This document shows positions 26,767 through 36,033 of a DNA stretch of 64,000 nucleotides, one piece after another. The stretch covers positions 372,001 through 436,000 of the forward strand of contig NZ_QLSU01000002.1 in the NCBI RefSeq assembly GCF_003268775.1, in the 5' to 3' direction. The stretch comes from Paraburkholderia unamae (GTDB lineage Bacteria > Pseudomonadota > Gammaproteobacteria > Burkholderiales > Burkholderiaceae). Below the pieces are notes generated by a model. That model was given only the letters and a program-made list of their open reading frames with translations. It did no database searches and was not told the DNA's origin. Made by a program: the position numbers and the translations under genes. How positions within the stretch are numbered: the first letter of the stretch is position 1; the number at the start of each line of letters is the position of its first letter.

Positions 26767-27999
26767 TCCGGCGTGTTCACGCTTGCGCAGCGTCACCGCG
26801 AGCGCGAGCCCGGCGACGAGCAGGACGATCACGAGCCCCGCCACGCCGCTCCAGCCCGCGCCCGCCCAGAAGTGCCCGCCGACCGAGCCCATCACGCTCG
26901 AGCCGAGGTAATAGGCCAGCAGATACAGCGCGGCGGCCTGGCCTTTCGCTTCGCGCGCGAGCCGGCCGACCCAGCTGCTCGCCACCGCATGCCCGGCGAA
27001 GAAGCCGATCGTGAGGCAGGCGATGCCCGCGGCGATAGCGGCAAGCGGCGAGAACAGCGTGAGCACGACGCCTGCGAGCATCATCGCGAGGCTGGCGATC
27101 AGCACGCGGCCGCGCCCGAAGGTGTCGGCCATGCGGCCGGACCACGGCGACGCGACCACGCCTGTGAGGTAGACAAGGAAGATCGCGCCGATGGCCGCCT
27201 GGCTCATGTGATAGGGCGCGGCGATCAGCCGGTAGCCGATGTAGTTGTACAGCGTGACGAAGCTGCCCATCAGCACGAAGCCCATGGCGAACAGCATGGG
27301 CAGGCCGGGCCGCGCGAAATGGCGCAGCAGCGCCGCGCGATGATGCGCGAAGCCGAGGCCGCTCTTTGGCGAGAAGTGACGCGAGGGCGGCAGCAGCGCG
27401 CGGAACGCGAACATCGAGGCGAGGCCGAGCAGACCGATCACGGCCACGGCCGCGCGCCAGCCGAACAGGTCGGTGACGATGCCGGTGATCACGCGCCCCG
27501 CCATGCCGCCGATGGCCGTGCCGCCCACGTAAAGCCCCATCGAAAGGCCCAGCCCGTCGGGGTGCATTTCCTCGGCGAGCCAGGCCATGGCGACGGCGGG
27601 CACGCCGCCGAGCGCGATGCCTTCGAGCGTGCGCAGCACCAGCAACTGGTGCCAGTGCGGCGCGAAAGCCGTGGCGAGCGTGAGCAGCGACGAGGCGCAC
27701 AGCGAGGCGGTCATCATGCCGCGGCGGCTCCAGCCTTCGGAGACGAAGCCCGCGACGAAGATGGCGATGGCGAGCGCGGCCGTGGTGAACGAGAGCGCGA
27801 GGCTGCTTTGCGCGGGGCTCACGCCGAAGGTCTGCGAGAACGCGGGCAGTAGCGGCTGCACGCAGTACAGCAGCGAAAACGTGGCGTAGCCGGCGAATAG
27901 CAGCGCGAGGCTCGCGCGCCAGAATTCAGGAGTGCCGCGTTCGATGTACGGAACGGCGGCGGGCGCGGAATTGCGCGTGGCGCCCGGTGAAGCAGTCAC
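26758..27999 (-). CDS. MFS transporter (YnfM-like drug/metabolite exporter)
   Basis: This 413-residue transporter has 12 predicted membrane segments. The start PEFWRASLALLFAGYATFSL and YCVQPLLPAFSQTFGVSPAQ are typical of the YnfM/AraJ-like branch of MFS exporters. GMMTASLCASSLLTL after the second segment corresponds to the MFS loop 2-3 region, and GGMAGRVITGIVTDLFGWR to a later conserved stretch. The substrate is unknown. It lies alone on the minus strand between the 61-aa gene and the RND cluster. Confidence 0.85.
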   Translation of the reverse strand: MTASPGATRNSAPAAVPYIERGTPEFWRASLALLFAGYATFSLLYCVQPLLPAFSQTFGVSPAQSSLALSFTTAALAIAIFVAGFVSEGWSRRGMMTASLCASSLLTLATAFAPHWHQLLVLRTLEGIALGGVPAVAMAWLAEEMHPDGLGLSMGLYVGGTAIGGMAGRVITGIVTDLFGWRAAVAVIGLLGLASMFAFRALLPPSRHFSPKSGLGFAHHRAALLRHFARPGLPMLFAMGFVLMGSFVTLYNYIGYRLIAAPYHMSQAAIGAIFLVYLTGVVASPWSGRMADTFGRGRVLIASLAMMLAGVVLTLFSPLAAIAAGIACLTIGFFAGHAVASSWVGRLAREAKGQAAALYLLAYYLGSSVMGSVGGHFWAGAGWSGVAGLVIVLLVAGLALAVTLRKREHAGAA

Positions 28000-28121
28000 G
28001 ACAGGTTCTCCAGAAGTGCGGATTATTGCAAAGCCGCAACGATACGCCTGTTATGCGATTGGTGTTGGCGAGCGCCGCAGCGCAGCCAATGTGTGTCAGT
28101 CGAGCGCCAGTCGATCGTCGC

Positions 28122-29657
28122 TCAGCCTGGCGCGGGCGAGGAGCCCGGCGCGCTGGCGGGCCGCGCGCCGCCGGCTTTGTCCGGATGCACGAGCGCATCG
28201 TCGCCGGGCAGGTCGGCCGCGTTCCAGCCGCCGCCCAGCGCCTTCACGAGCGCGACGCTCGCGGCCATGCGCCGGCGCGAGATCGCCACGGCCTGGCGCT
28301 CGTTGGTGAGCGCCGTGGTTTGCGCGACCACCACGTCGAGATAGGTGATCGCGCCGCTGCGGTAGCGGCTCTCGATCGTCGCCAGCGTGCGCCGCGCCGC
28401 GTCCACGGCGCGGTCCTGCGCGAGCGCTTCCTGTTCGAGCACGCGCAGCGTGGCGAGGTTGTCCTCGACTTCGCCGAACGCGTCGAGCACCGTCTCGCGG
28501 TACTGCGCGACGTTCTCGTCGTACTGCGCGCGCGCCGCCTCGCGCACCGCCTCGCGGCCGCCGAAATCGAGCAGCGTGCCCGCGAGCGTCGGCCCGAGCG
28601 ACCAGAAGCGCGCGGGGGCGACGAGCCACTGGCTGAAGTTGGTCGCCTCCAGCCCGCCCGTGACCGCGAGCATCAGGCTCGGAAAGAACGCCGCCGTCGC
28701 CACGCCCACCTGCGCGTTCGCGGCCGCCACACGTCGCTCGGCGGCGGCGATGTCGGGACGCCGCTCCAGCAGCTTCGACGGCACGCCCGGCGGGCTCGCG
28801 ATCGCGCGCACCGTGTAGGCAGCCTTCGGCGCGGCCGGCAGCGAGAAGGTGGAGGGCGACTGGCCCGTGAGGATGGCGATCGCGTGTTCGAGCTGCGCGC
28901 GCTGCACGCCGAGATCGATGGCCTGCGCCTCGGTGGTTTGCAGCTGCGTTTGCGCCTGGCCCACGTCGGCGTCGGTGGCGATGCCGCCCGCGTAGCGGTT
29001 CTGCGTGAGTTCGAGCGATTCGCGGTAGGCCTGGAGAGTGTCGTCGAGCAACTGGCGCTCGCGGTCCACGCCGCGCAGCTCGAAGTAATCGGTGGCGAGT
29101 TCGGCCTGCATCGAGAGCAGCACCGCCTGCATGTCGGCGGCGCTTGCCTGCGCGCCGGCCTTCGCGGCCTCGACATTGCGCGCCACGCGGCCCCAGATGT
29201 CGGGCTCCCATGTGGCGTCGATGCCCACGGCGTAGTCGTTGATCGTGAGACCGGCCTTCGACGTGTACTGGAGATTCTGAGAGGTGCGGTAGCGCGAGTA
29301 GTCGCCGCTCGCGGTTACGAGCGGGAAAAAGCTCGAACGCTGCTGGGCGACGTTCGCGCGCGCCGCGCGAAAGTGCGCCTGCGCGGCCTGGACGTTCTGG
29401 TTCGCGGTCTCCACCTGCGCTTCGAGCGCGTCGAGCGTGGCGTCGCCGTAGATCGTCCACCACGCGCCACGCGACGCCTGGTCGGCGGGCTGCGCGAGCG
29501 TCCAGCCCGTGCCCGCCAGTTCCTTGTACGTCGCGGCCACGGGCATGGCCGGGCGCACGTAGTCGGGGCCGACCGTGCAGCCGCCAAGCGCAGAAAGCGC
29601 CGATGCCACAGCTAGCGTGGTGAAAGCGACAAGTCGCGCGTGGGCTGGCTTCATCAT
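28122..29657 (-). CDS. NodT-family outer membrane efflux lipoprotein
   Basis: This 511-residue TolC-like channel has a lipoprotein signal with lipobox LGGC (Cys about 27) followed by TVGPDYVRPAMPV, the classic NodT/OprM start. Two OEP repeats follow, with long coiled helices such as QNVQAAQAHFRAARANVAQQ. It would form the outer-membrane exit duct for the RND pump encoded upstream. Its ATG at 29657 overlaps the stop of the adaptor gene, so the two are translationally coupled. Confidence 0.92.
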   Translation of the reverse strand: MMKPAHARLVAFTTLAVASALSALGGCTVGPDYVRPAMPVAATYKELAGTGWTLAQPADQASRGAWWTIYGDATLDALEAQVETANQNVQAAQAHFRAARANVAQQRSSFFPLVTASGDYSRYRTSQNLQYTSKAGLTINDYAVGIDATWEPDIWGRVARNVEAAKAGAQASAADMQAVLLSMQAELATDYFELRGVDRERQLLDDTLQAYRESLELTQNRYAGGIATDADVGQAQTQLQTTEAQAIDLGVQRAQLEHAIAILTGQSPSTFSLPAAPKAAYTVRAIASPPGVPSKLLERRPDIAAAERRVAAANAQVGVATAAFFPSLMLAVTGGLEATNFSQWLVAPARFWSLGPTLAGTLLDFGGREAVREAARAQYDENVAQYRETVLDAFGEVEDNLATLRVLEQEALAQDRAVDAARRTLATIESRYRSGAITYLDVVVAQTTALTNERQAVAISRRRMAASVALVKALGGGWNAADLPGDDALVHPDKAGGARPASAPGSSPAPG

Positions 29658-30934
29658 TCGCCCTGCGCTTGCGCGCTGTCGCTTGCGCTTTGCGTGGCAC
29701 CGGCAGCACTTGCAGCACTCGCGCCGCTCGCGGCATTCGCCGCGCCCGTCTTGTGCTCGCCGCGCGCGGGCACGATGCGCACCGGCGTGCCGTCGACGAT
29801 CGCGTCCTGCGGATTGACGATCACGCGCTCGTCGCCCGTGAGCCCGGCAGCCACCGCCACGCGCGTGCCGAAGTCGGTGCCGAGCGTGACCTTCACGAGC
29901 TTCACGCGGTTGTCCGCATCGACGGTCGCGACCTTCACGCCGTCGGGGCGGAACAGGAACGCATTGCCGGGCAGCGTGATCGGCGTGGCCGCGCCGTCGA
30001 GCGTGAAGTGAACCTGCGCATACGCGCCGGGCAGCAACTCGCCGCTGCGGTTGTCCACGTCGACTTCGACGAGCATCGTGCGCTGCGTTGCATCGACCGC
30101 GCCCGCCGTGCGCGCGACGACGCCCGCAAAGCGCTTGCCCTGCGCTTCGTTGAGCGTGAGATACGCGTGCTCCTGCACGTGTATCTGCTGCGCGTAGGCT
30201 TGCGGCACGTTCGCGTACACACGCAGCCGGTCCGCCTGCGCGAGGTGGAACAGTTCCTTTTGCGCCGTGCCGCCGTTGCCGGCGTCGATCAGCGCGCCCA
30301 CGTCCACGTTGCGCGCCGTGACGATGCCGTCGAAGGGCGCCGTCACGCGCTCGTACGATTGCAGTTGCGAGAGCCGCGAGACGTTGTAGCGCGCGGCGTC
30401 GAGCGTGGCCTTTTTCGCGAGCATGTCGCCGACCTTTTCGTCGGTGTCCTGCTTCGCGACCGAGCGGTTTTGCAGCATCTGCGTCCAGCGGTCGGCCGTT
30501 GTTTTCGCGAGCGCGTAGTTCGCTTCGGCATTGGCGAGATCGGCGCGCGCGGCGCGCAGCTGGTCGTCCACCTCGGGCGCGTCGATTTCCGCGAGCAACT
30601 GGCCCGCCTTCACGTGCGCGCCGATGTCGAAGTACCACTTGCGCAGGTAGCCGTTGGTGCGCGCGTAGATCGGCGTGTCGAGAAACGCCTGCACGTTGCC
30701 GGGCAGCACGAGGTCGAGCGCGCGGGTCGAGCGCTGCGGCGTGACCACCTGCACGGAGAGCGTGCTGGCCGATTTCGCTTCGCGCTCGAGCGCTGCATGT
30801 GCGCTATAACGCGACCAGATGCCTTGCGCCGCGAGCCCGAGCACGACGAGCGCGGCAAGCACGACAGGCCAGCGCCGCGCTGTGTGTGGCGATTGCGGAT
30901 CTTGCGGCGACGGCGTTTGCGAATGATTCGTCAT
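29654..30934 (-). CDS. HlyD/RND periplasmic adaptor protein
   Basis: This 426-residue membrane-fusion protein has an N-terminal anchor (WPVVLAALVVLGLAAQGIW). A lipoyl/barrel-sandwich half with YLRKWYFDIGAHVKAGQLLA is near 95, a coiled-coil hairpin near 120-180, and a second lipoyl half with YERVTAPFDGIVTARNVDVG near 205. It links the RND pump and the NodT channel across the periplasm. The C-terminal tail is Ala/Ser-rich. It lies between its two partners with 10 bases to the pump gene. Confidence 0.92.
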   Translation of the reverse strand: MTNHSQTPSPQDPQSPHTARRWPVVLAALVVLGLAAQGIWSRYSAHAALEREAKSASTLSVQVVTPQRSTRALDLVLPGNVQAFLDTPIYARTNGYLRKWYFDIGAHVKAGQLLAEIDAPEVDDQLRAARADLANAEANYALAKTTADRWTQMLQNRSVAKQDTDEKVGDMLAKKATLDAARYNVSRLSQLQSYERVTAPFDGIVTARNVDVGALIDAGNGGTAQKELFHLAQADRLRVYANVPQAYAQQIHVQEHAYLTLNEAQGKRFAGVVARTAGAVDATQRTMLVEVDVDNRSGELLPGAYAQVHFTLDGAATPITLPGNAFLFRPDGVKVATVDADNRVKLVKVTLGTDFGTRVAVAAGLTGDERVIVNPQDAIVDGTPVRIVPARGEHKTGAANAASGASAASAAGATQSASDSAQAQGE

Positions 30935-30944
30935 GACAGGAGAT

Positions 30945-33900
30945 TCATGATTTGGGCACCACGTTTTCGATGGCGCGCTGGCGGCGCTCGCCGAGCTTGC
31001 GGTAGATGAGCGAGAACACCACGGGGACGAAGATCAGCGTGGCGAGCGTGCCCACCGCGAGGCCGCCGATCACGGCGCGCCCGAGCGGCGCATTCTGCTC
31101 GCCGCCTTCGCCCAGGCCGATGGCCATCGGCACCATGCCGATCACCATGGCAAGCGCGGTCATGAGCACCGGCCGAAAACGCGTGTAGCCCGCTTCGATC
31201 GCGGCGCGCGCGGCGTCGCCGTGCAGGCGCAGTTGCTCACGCGCGAAGCTGATGACGAGAATGGAATTCGCCGTGGCGATGCCGATACACATGATCGCGC
31301 CCGTGAGCGCGGGAATGGAGAGCGTGGTGTGCGTGAGGAACAGCATCCAGACGATGCCCGCGAGCGCGCCCGGCAACGCCGTGATGATGATGAACGGATC
31401 GAGCCACGACTGGAAGTTCACGACGATCAGCAGATACACGAGCACGATCGCGAAGATGAGCCCGCCCAATAATCCGGAGAACGAATCGTTCATCGTCTGC
31501 ACCTGGCCGCGCAGCTTGATGCTCGACGTTTTCGGCAGTTCGGCGCGCGTGTCGTCGATGATCTTCGCGATGTCGTCGGACACCGCGCCCAGGTCGCGCC
31601 CGTCCGCGGTCCCATAGATGTCGATGGTGGTCTGCGCGTTGTAGTGCGTGACGACCGCGTTGCCCGCCACACGCTGCATGCTCGCGAGCGAGCCGAGAAT
31701 ATTGCTGCGGCCGTTCGCGGTGAGCGGAATGTTGGCGAGCGATTGCAGCGAATCGATCGTGTATTGCGGGGCTTCCGTGACGACGTTGTAGCTCACGCCG
31801 TTGACCGGATTGAGCCAGAACGTGGGCGTGGTCTGCTGGCTGCCCGAAAGCGTGATGAGCAGGTCGCTTGCCACGTCCTTCTGCGTGAAGCCGGCCTGCT
31901 GCGCGCGCGTGCGGTCCACGTCGATGAAGATGCGCGGAAGATCGGCGGGCTGCTGGATGCGCGCGTCGGCGAAACCGGGCACGCCGCGCAGCCGCGCGAG
32001 CAGCTTCGCCGCGAAGGCGCGGTTGCCCGCCACGTCGCGGCCCACGATCTGGATGTCGATGGGCGAGGGCATGCCGAAATTCAGCGTTTGGCTCACGATG
32101 TCAGCGGGCAGGAAGGCGAACTGCACGCCGGGGAATTCGTCGTTGAGCGTGCGGCGCAGGAGGCGCACGTAACCCGCGGTGGGATGATGGTCCTCGTTCA
32201 GCGAGAGCAGCACGTCGGCGTCCGAGGTGCCGATGGTGCCGGTGTTGCTGTACGAGAGGTTGATGCCCGAGACCGGCAGGCCGATGTTGTCGATGATCGA
32301 ATGCAGCTCGCGAGGCGGAATCAGTTCGCGAATGCGCTTGTCGATACGGTCCACGAGCACCGCCGTTTCTTCCACGCGCATGCCGGTTTTCGCGCGCACG
32401 TGCAGCGCAATCGTGCCGGCATCGACCTGCGGAAAGAAGTCGCGCCCGAGAAACGGCATGAGCAGCAGCGAAGCGCCGCAACAGGCGAGAAACGCCACGA
32501 CGAACCACACGGGATGCGTCACGCGCGCGGCGAGAAACACGCGATAGCGCTCGCGCAGCCGCTCGAAGCCGCGCTCGAACGCGAGGTGAACGCGCATGAA
32601 CGGGTTGCGCGTCGCGCCATGCACGTGATGCAGGTCGGCGGGCTTGTGATGATGGCGCATCAGGTACTTCGCGAGCGTGGGCACGAGCGTACGCGAGAAG
32701 AAGTACGACGCCAGCATCGCGAACACCACGGCTTCCGCGAGCGGGATGAAGAGATAGTGCGCCACGCCCGTGAGCAGGAACATCGGCACGAACACGATGC
32801 AGATGGAGAGCGTGGAGACGAGCGTGGGAATGGCGATCTGGTGCGCGCCGTCGAGAATCGCCTGCTCCAGCGTCTTGCCTTGTTCGAGTTGCTGGCTGAT
32901 GTTCTCGATCGCGACCGTTGCGTCGTCAACGAGAATGCCCACCGCGAGCGCGAGGCCGCCCAGCGTCATGATGTTGATGGTCTCGCCGAGCGCCGAGAGC
33001 ACGATGACTGAGGTGATCATCGAAAGCGGAATCGACACCGCGATGATGAGCGTGGCGCGCCAGTTGCCGAGAAAGAGCAGGATCATGAGCGCCGTGAGCG
33101 CGGCCGCGATGAGCGCTTCGCGCAGCACGCCCTGCACCGAGGCGCGCACGAACAGCGACTGGTCCGCGACCGGATCGATATTCAGCGAAGGCGGCACGAG
33201 ATTGCGCAGCGTGGGCATCATCTGCTTGATGCGATCGACGATCTCCAGCGTCGAGGTGTTGCCGCTCTTGTTGATGGTGAGCAGCGACGCGCGCTGGCCG
33301 TCCACGCGCACGATGTTGGTTTGCGGCACGAAGCCGTCGCGCACGTGCGCGACGTCGCGAATGTAGATCGTGCCGCTCGCCGTGGTTTTCACGGGAATGT
33401 CGTTGAGACCCGCTAAGGTGTCGGGACTTGCGTTCATCGTGACCGAATACTCGGTCGCGCCGATCTTTGCCGTGCCCGAAGGCAGGATGAGGTTCTGCGC
33501 GCTGATCGCCGTCACCACGTCCATGGGCGAGAGGTTGTGCTGCTGTAGCGCGCGCTGGTCGATGTCGACCATGATCTGCCGCTGCTTGCCGCCATAGGGC
33601 AGCGGCGCGGACGCGCCCGGCACGGTGGCGAGCTGCGTCTTGAGGAAGTTGTTGCCGTAGTCGAACAACTCCTGTTCGGTGAGCTGCGGCGAGGAAAGCG
33701 ACAGGCGCAGGATCGGCACCGTCGAGGCGTTATAGCGCAGGATGAACGGCGGATTGATGCCGGGCGGCAGCGAGCGCAGTTGCGCCTGCGACAGCGCGGT
33801 GACTTCAGCGAGCGCTTCCTGGATATTGGCGTGCGGCTGGAAGAAGATCTTCACGACCGCGATGCCGTTGAGCGACGTGGATTCGGTGTGCTCGATATCG

Positions 33901-34127
33901 TTTACAGCCACCGAAAGGCCGCGCTCGTAATTGAGCACGATGCGCTTTTCCATTTCGTCGGCGGGCAGACCCGTGTAGGTCCAGATGACCGAGAGCACCG
34001 GGATGTCGATGTTCGGGAAGATGTCCGTGGGTGTGCGCAGGATCGTCAGCGGTCCTACGATCAACAGCAGCAACGCGAGTACGACGAACGTGTACGGGCG
34101 CTTGAGCGCGAGTCGAACGATCCACAT
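30945..34127 (-). CDS. RND efflux transporter, inner-membrane pump
   Basis: This 1060-residue pump starts MWIVRLALKRPYTFVVLALL. It has 12 membrane segments and two large periplasmic loops. The proton-relay segment GGLALAVGILVDDATVAIEN carries the Asp pair in TM4. Other RND landmarks are PTDIFPNIDIPV, FLPADIVSQTLNF and GIATANSILVISFA. The opening and the LPPGINPPFILRYNASTVP region are closer to RND pumps of the MdtB/CzcA-like general type than to AcrB. The upstream extension of the frame to 34310 is not coding. It is the first gene of the three-gene leftward operon; substrates are unknown, and no regulator gene is adjacent. Confidence 0.93.
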   Translation of the reverse strand: MWIVRLALKRPYTFVVLALLLLIVGPLTILRTPTDIFPNIDIPVLSVIWTYTGLPADEMEKRIVLNYERGLSVAVNDIEHTESTSLNGIAVVKIFFQPHANIQEALAEVTALSQAQLRSLPPGINPPFILRYNASTVPILRLSLSSPQLTEQELFDYGNNFLKTQLATVPGASAPLPYGGKQRQIMVDIDQRALQQHNLSPMDVVTAISAQNLILPSGTAKIGATEYSVTMNASPDTLAGLNDIPVKTTASGTIYIRDVAHVRDGFVPQTNIVRVDGQRASLLTINKSGNTSTLEIVDRIKQMMPTLRNLVPPSLNIDPVADQSLFVRASVQGVLREALIAAALTALMILLFLGNWRATLIIAVSIPLSMITSVIVLSALGETINIMTLGGLALAVGILVDDATVAIENISQQLEQGKTLEQAILDGAHQIAIPTLVSTLSICIVFVPMFLLTGVAHYLFIPLAEAVVFAMLASYFFSRTLVPTLAKYLMRHHHKPADLHHVHGATRNPFMRVHLAFERGFERLRERYRVFLAARVTHPVWFVVAFLACCGASLLLMPFLGRDFFPQVDAGTIALHVRAKTGMRVEETAVLVDRIDKRIRELIPPRELHSIIDNIGLPVSGINLSYSNTGTIGTSDADVLLSLNEDHHPTAGYVRLLRRTLNDEFPGVQFAFLPADIVSQTLNFGMPSPIDIQIVGRDVAGNRAFAAKLLARLRGVPGFADARIQQPADLPRIFIDVDRTRAQQAGFTQKDVASDLLITLSGSQQTTPTFWLNPVNGVSYNVVTEAPQYTIDSLQSLANIPLTANGRSNILGSLASMQRVAGNAVVTHYNAQTTIDIYGTADGRDLGAVSDDIAKIIDDTRAELPKTSSIKLRGQVQTMNDSFSGLLGGLIFAIVLVYLLIVVNFQSWLDPFIIITALPGALAGIVWMLFLTHTTLSIPALTGAIMCIGIATANSILVISFAREQLRLHGDAARAAIEAGYTRFRPVLMTALAMVIGMVPMAIGLGEGGEQNAPLGRAVIGGLAVGTLATLIFVPVVFSLIYRKLGERRQRAIENVVPKS

Positions 34128-34667
34128 GGAACGGCGGGTTCCTTCGCTGGTGTCGGGATATCTGGCTCGCGGGGCTGGTCCGGCCGTGGTGGCGAGCGTC
34201 TCGGTTATCGGTATCGTGGCCGGTTGCGGCTTGTGCGCGCGAGGTCTCTTGCCCGCTGCGCACAGCGACTGGATCTGGCCCGGATGGGACAGGACTATAG
34301 CGCCAGTCACCGTGCATCAGCGTACTTTTTCGGGTGCTGCGCAAGCAAGGGCGCGGGGGGCGGGGTTTACCATCTGTTACAGTCAGGGTTTCGTAAGTCG
34401 TGCGCGCAGCACGAGCGAAGATGGGGCGGCGTATGGCGTAGCGCCGGTTCGGCTGCTGATGCACCCCTGTATTTTTTCGCTTTGCGTGTGCGCGCAAAAA
34501 GGCAACAATGGGTATGCCAAGGGTCGCACCGCGAAAGCGCGGTGAACAAGCAAGTGGCCCGCGGCGGGTTTGGATGCGCGCGCAACCGATGGTGCGCATC
34601 GGTTTTTTGTCAGCATTACCGACCGGACTTCCTTCGAGGAAGCCGGCGAAGGTAACGGGGAAACATC
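34128..34667. other. Divergent intergenic region, RND operon / 70-aa gene
   Basis: No supported protein gene. The left part should hold the leftward RND promoter. The right part contains a hairpin and a terminator described separately. Confidence 0.5.
34527..34608 (+). ncRNA. Candidate small RNA or attenuating leader
   Basis: A perfect 7-bp stem CACCGCG/CGCGGTG with an AAAG loop (34527-34544) is followed by a terminator-like hairpin ACCGATG/CATCGGT and six T (34585-34608). The terminator lies 60 bases before the 70-aa gene. Either a short RNA ends here, or transcription into that gene is attenuated. No clear promoter was found. Confidence 0.4.
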
Positions 34668-34880
34668 ATGCAAATCGGTTCTATCGTCCGTTCCGTTCAT
34701 ATCGCCGTGCCACAGGGCGCGCGCGGCATCGTGATGCGCCTTCTCGGCGACATGGCGATGGTGACCTGGTATGCCGGGGAGCCTGGCGCGTCGGCGCAAC
34801 TCAACACCGAGCCCTTTTTTCTCGAAGATCTGATCGATACGGGCGAGCACGTCATGCCCGCCGGCGCCAAGATCCACTGA
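34668..34880 (+). CDS. Conserved-looking 70-aa hypothetical protein
   Basis: The protein begins MQIGSIVRSVHIAVPQGARG and ends MPAGAKIH. It is mixed alpha/beta with no signal or membrane segment. TWYAGEPGASAQLNTEPFF suggests a compact small domain. No family was recognised. A purine-rich ribosome site (GGGGAAAC) precedes the ATG. It is placed directly behind a terminator-like hairpin, so its expression may be conditional. Confidence 0.6.
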   Translation: MQIGSIVRSVHIAVPQGARGIVMRLLGDMAMVTWYAGEPGASAQLNTEPFFLEDLIDTGEHVMPAGAKIH

Positions 34881-34974
34881 GGAGGCACGAGGGCGCGGCT
34901 GCGAGCGTGTAGCGCGCGGCGCGCGCCTTGCACGGCGGCTCGCCTGCGCCGCCCGCAAGAGGCACAATGCGGGT

Positions 34975-36018
34975 ATGAATTACGATCCCTCTCCGATCCC
35001 GGGTGAGCCGTCCAGCCCCGGCGATCCGCTAGCCGCGCCGTACGCGCGTCTCACGCCCGAGTGCGTGCTCGACGCGCTGGACAGCGTGCTGATACCGGCC
35101 AACCGCCGCACGGATGGCCGCATGCTCGCGCTCAACAGCTACGAGAACCGGGTGTACCAGGTGGGCGTCGAAGACGGCCCGCCGCTCGTCGCCAAGTTCT
35201 ATCGCCCCGGGCGCTGGAGCAACGAGGCGATACTCGAAGAGCACACGTTCGTCGCCGAACTCGCCGCGCGCGAGATTCCGGCCGTGCCTGCGCTCACCTT
35301 CGAAGGACGCACGCTCCACGAATTCGACGGCTACCGCTTCGCGCTCTTCGAGCGGCGCGGCGGCCGCGCGCCCGACCTCGACCGCAGCGACACGCTCGAA
35401 TGGCTCGGCCGCTTCATCGGCCGCATTCACGCGGTGGGCGCAACCCAAGCGTATCGCGCGCGTCCCACGCTCGACATCGAGACCTACGGCTACGAGCCGC
35501 GCACGTATCTGCTCGAACACGGCTTCGTGCCCGCCGACGTGCGCGCCGCCTGGCAGACGGCGGTCACGCTCGCGCTGGAAGGCGTGGAGGCGGCGTTCGA
35601 GCGCGCGGGCGACTTGCGTTCGCTGCGCGTGCATGGCGACTGCCATCCGAGCAACGTGCTCTGGACCGACGCCGGTCCGCATTTCGTGGACTTCGACGAC
35701 AGCCGCATGGGTCCCGCTATCCAGGATTTGTGGCTGCTGCTGCCCGGCGACCGCGCGGGCGCGTCGCGCGCGCTCGCGGATCTGCTCGCGGGTTATGAGG
35801 ACTTCTGCGAATTCGAGCCGCGCGAGTTGCATCTCGTCGAAGCGCTGCGCACGCTGCGCCTCATCCACTACTCGGCGTGGCTTGCGCGCCGCTGGCACGA
35901 TCCCGCGTTTCCCGTGGCGTTCCCGTGGTTCAACACGCAACGCTACTGGGAAGAGCGCATTCTCGAACTGCGCGAGCAGATCGGCGCAATGCAGGAAGGG
36001 CCGCTCTGGCCGGTTTGA
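34975..36018 (+). CDS. srkA: Stress response kinase SrkA (YihE family)
   Basis: This 347-residue protein has the kinase/aminoglycoside phosphotransferase fold. LNSYENRVYQVGVEDGPPLV is near residue 54, the catalytic loop HGDCHPSNVLW near 220, and the metal-binding DFDDSRMGP near 237. This set and the LNSYENRVYQ start identify the SrkA/YihE Ser/Thr kinases, which counter programmed death and envelope stress in E. coli. DsbA, its usual neighbour, is not adjacent here. It converges on the transglutaminase-like gene with only 15 bases between stops. Confidence 0.9.
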   Translation: MNYDPSPIPGEPSSPGDPLAAPYARLTPECVLDALDSVLIPANRRTDGRMLALNSYENRVYQVGVEDGPPLVAKFYRPGRWSNEAILEEHTFVAELAAREIPAVPALTFEGRTLHEFDGYRFALFERRGGRAPDLDRSDTLEWLGRFIGRIHAVGATQAYRARPTLDIETYGYEPRTYLLEHGFVPADVRAAWQTAVTLALEGVEAAFERAGDLRSLRVHGDCHPSNVLWTDAGPHFVDFDDSRMGPAIQDLWLLLPGDRAGASRALADLLAGYEDFCEFEPRELHLVEALRTLRLIHYSAWLARRWHDPAFPVAFPWFNTQRYWEERILELREQIGAMQEGPLWPV

Positions 36019-36033
36019 ACCGCGCGCGCGGAC

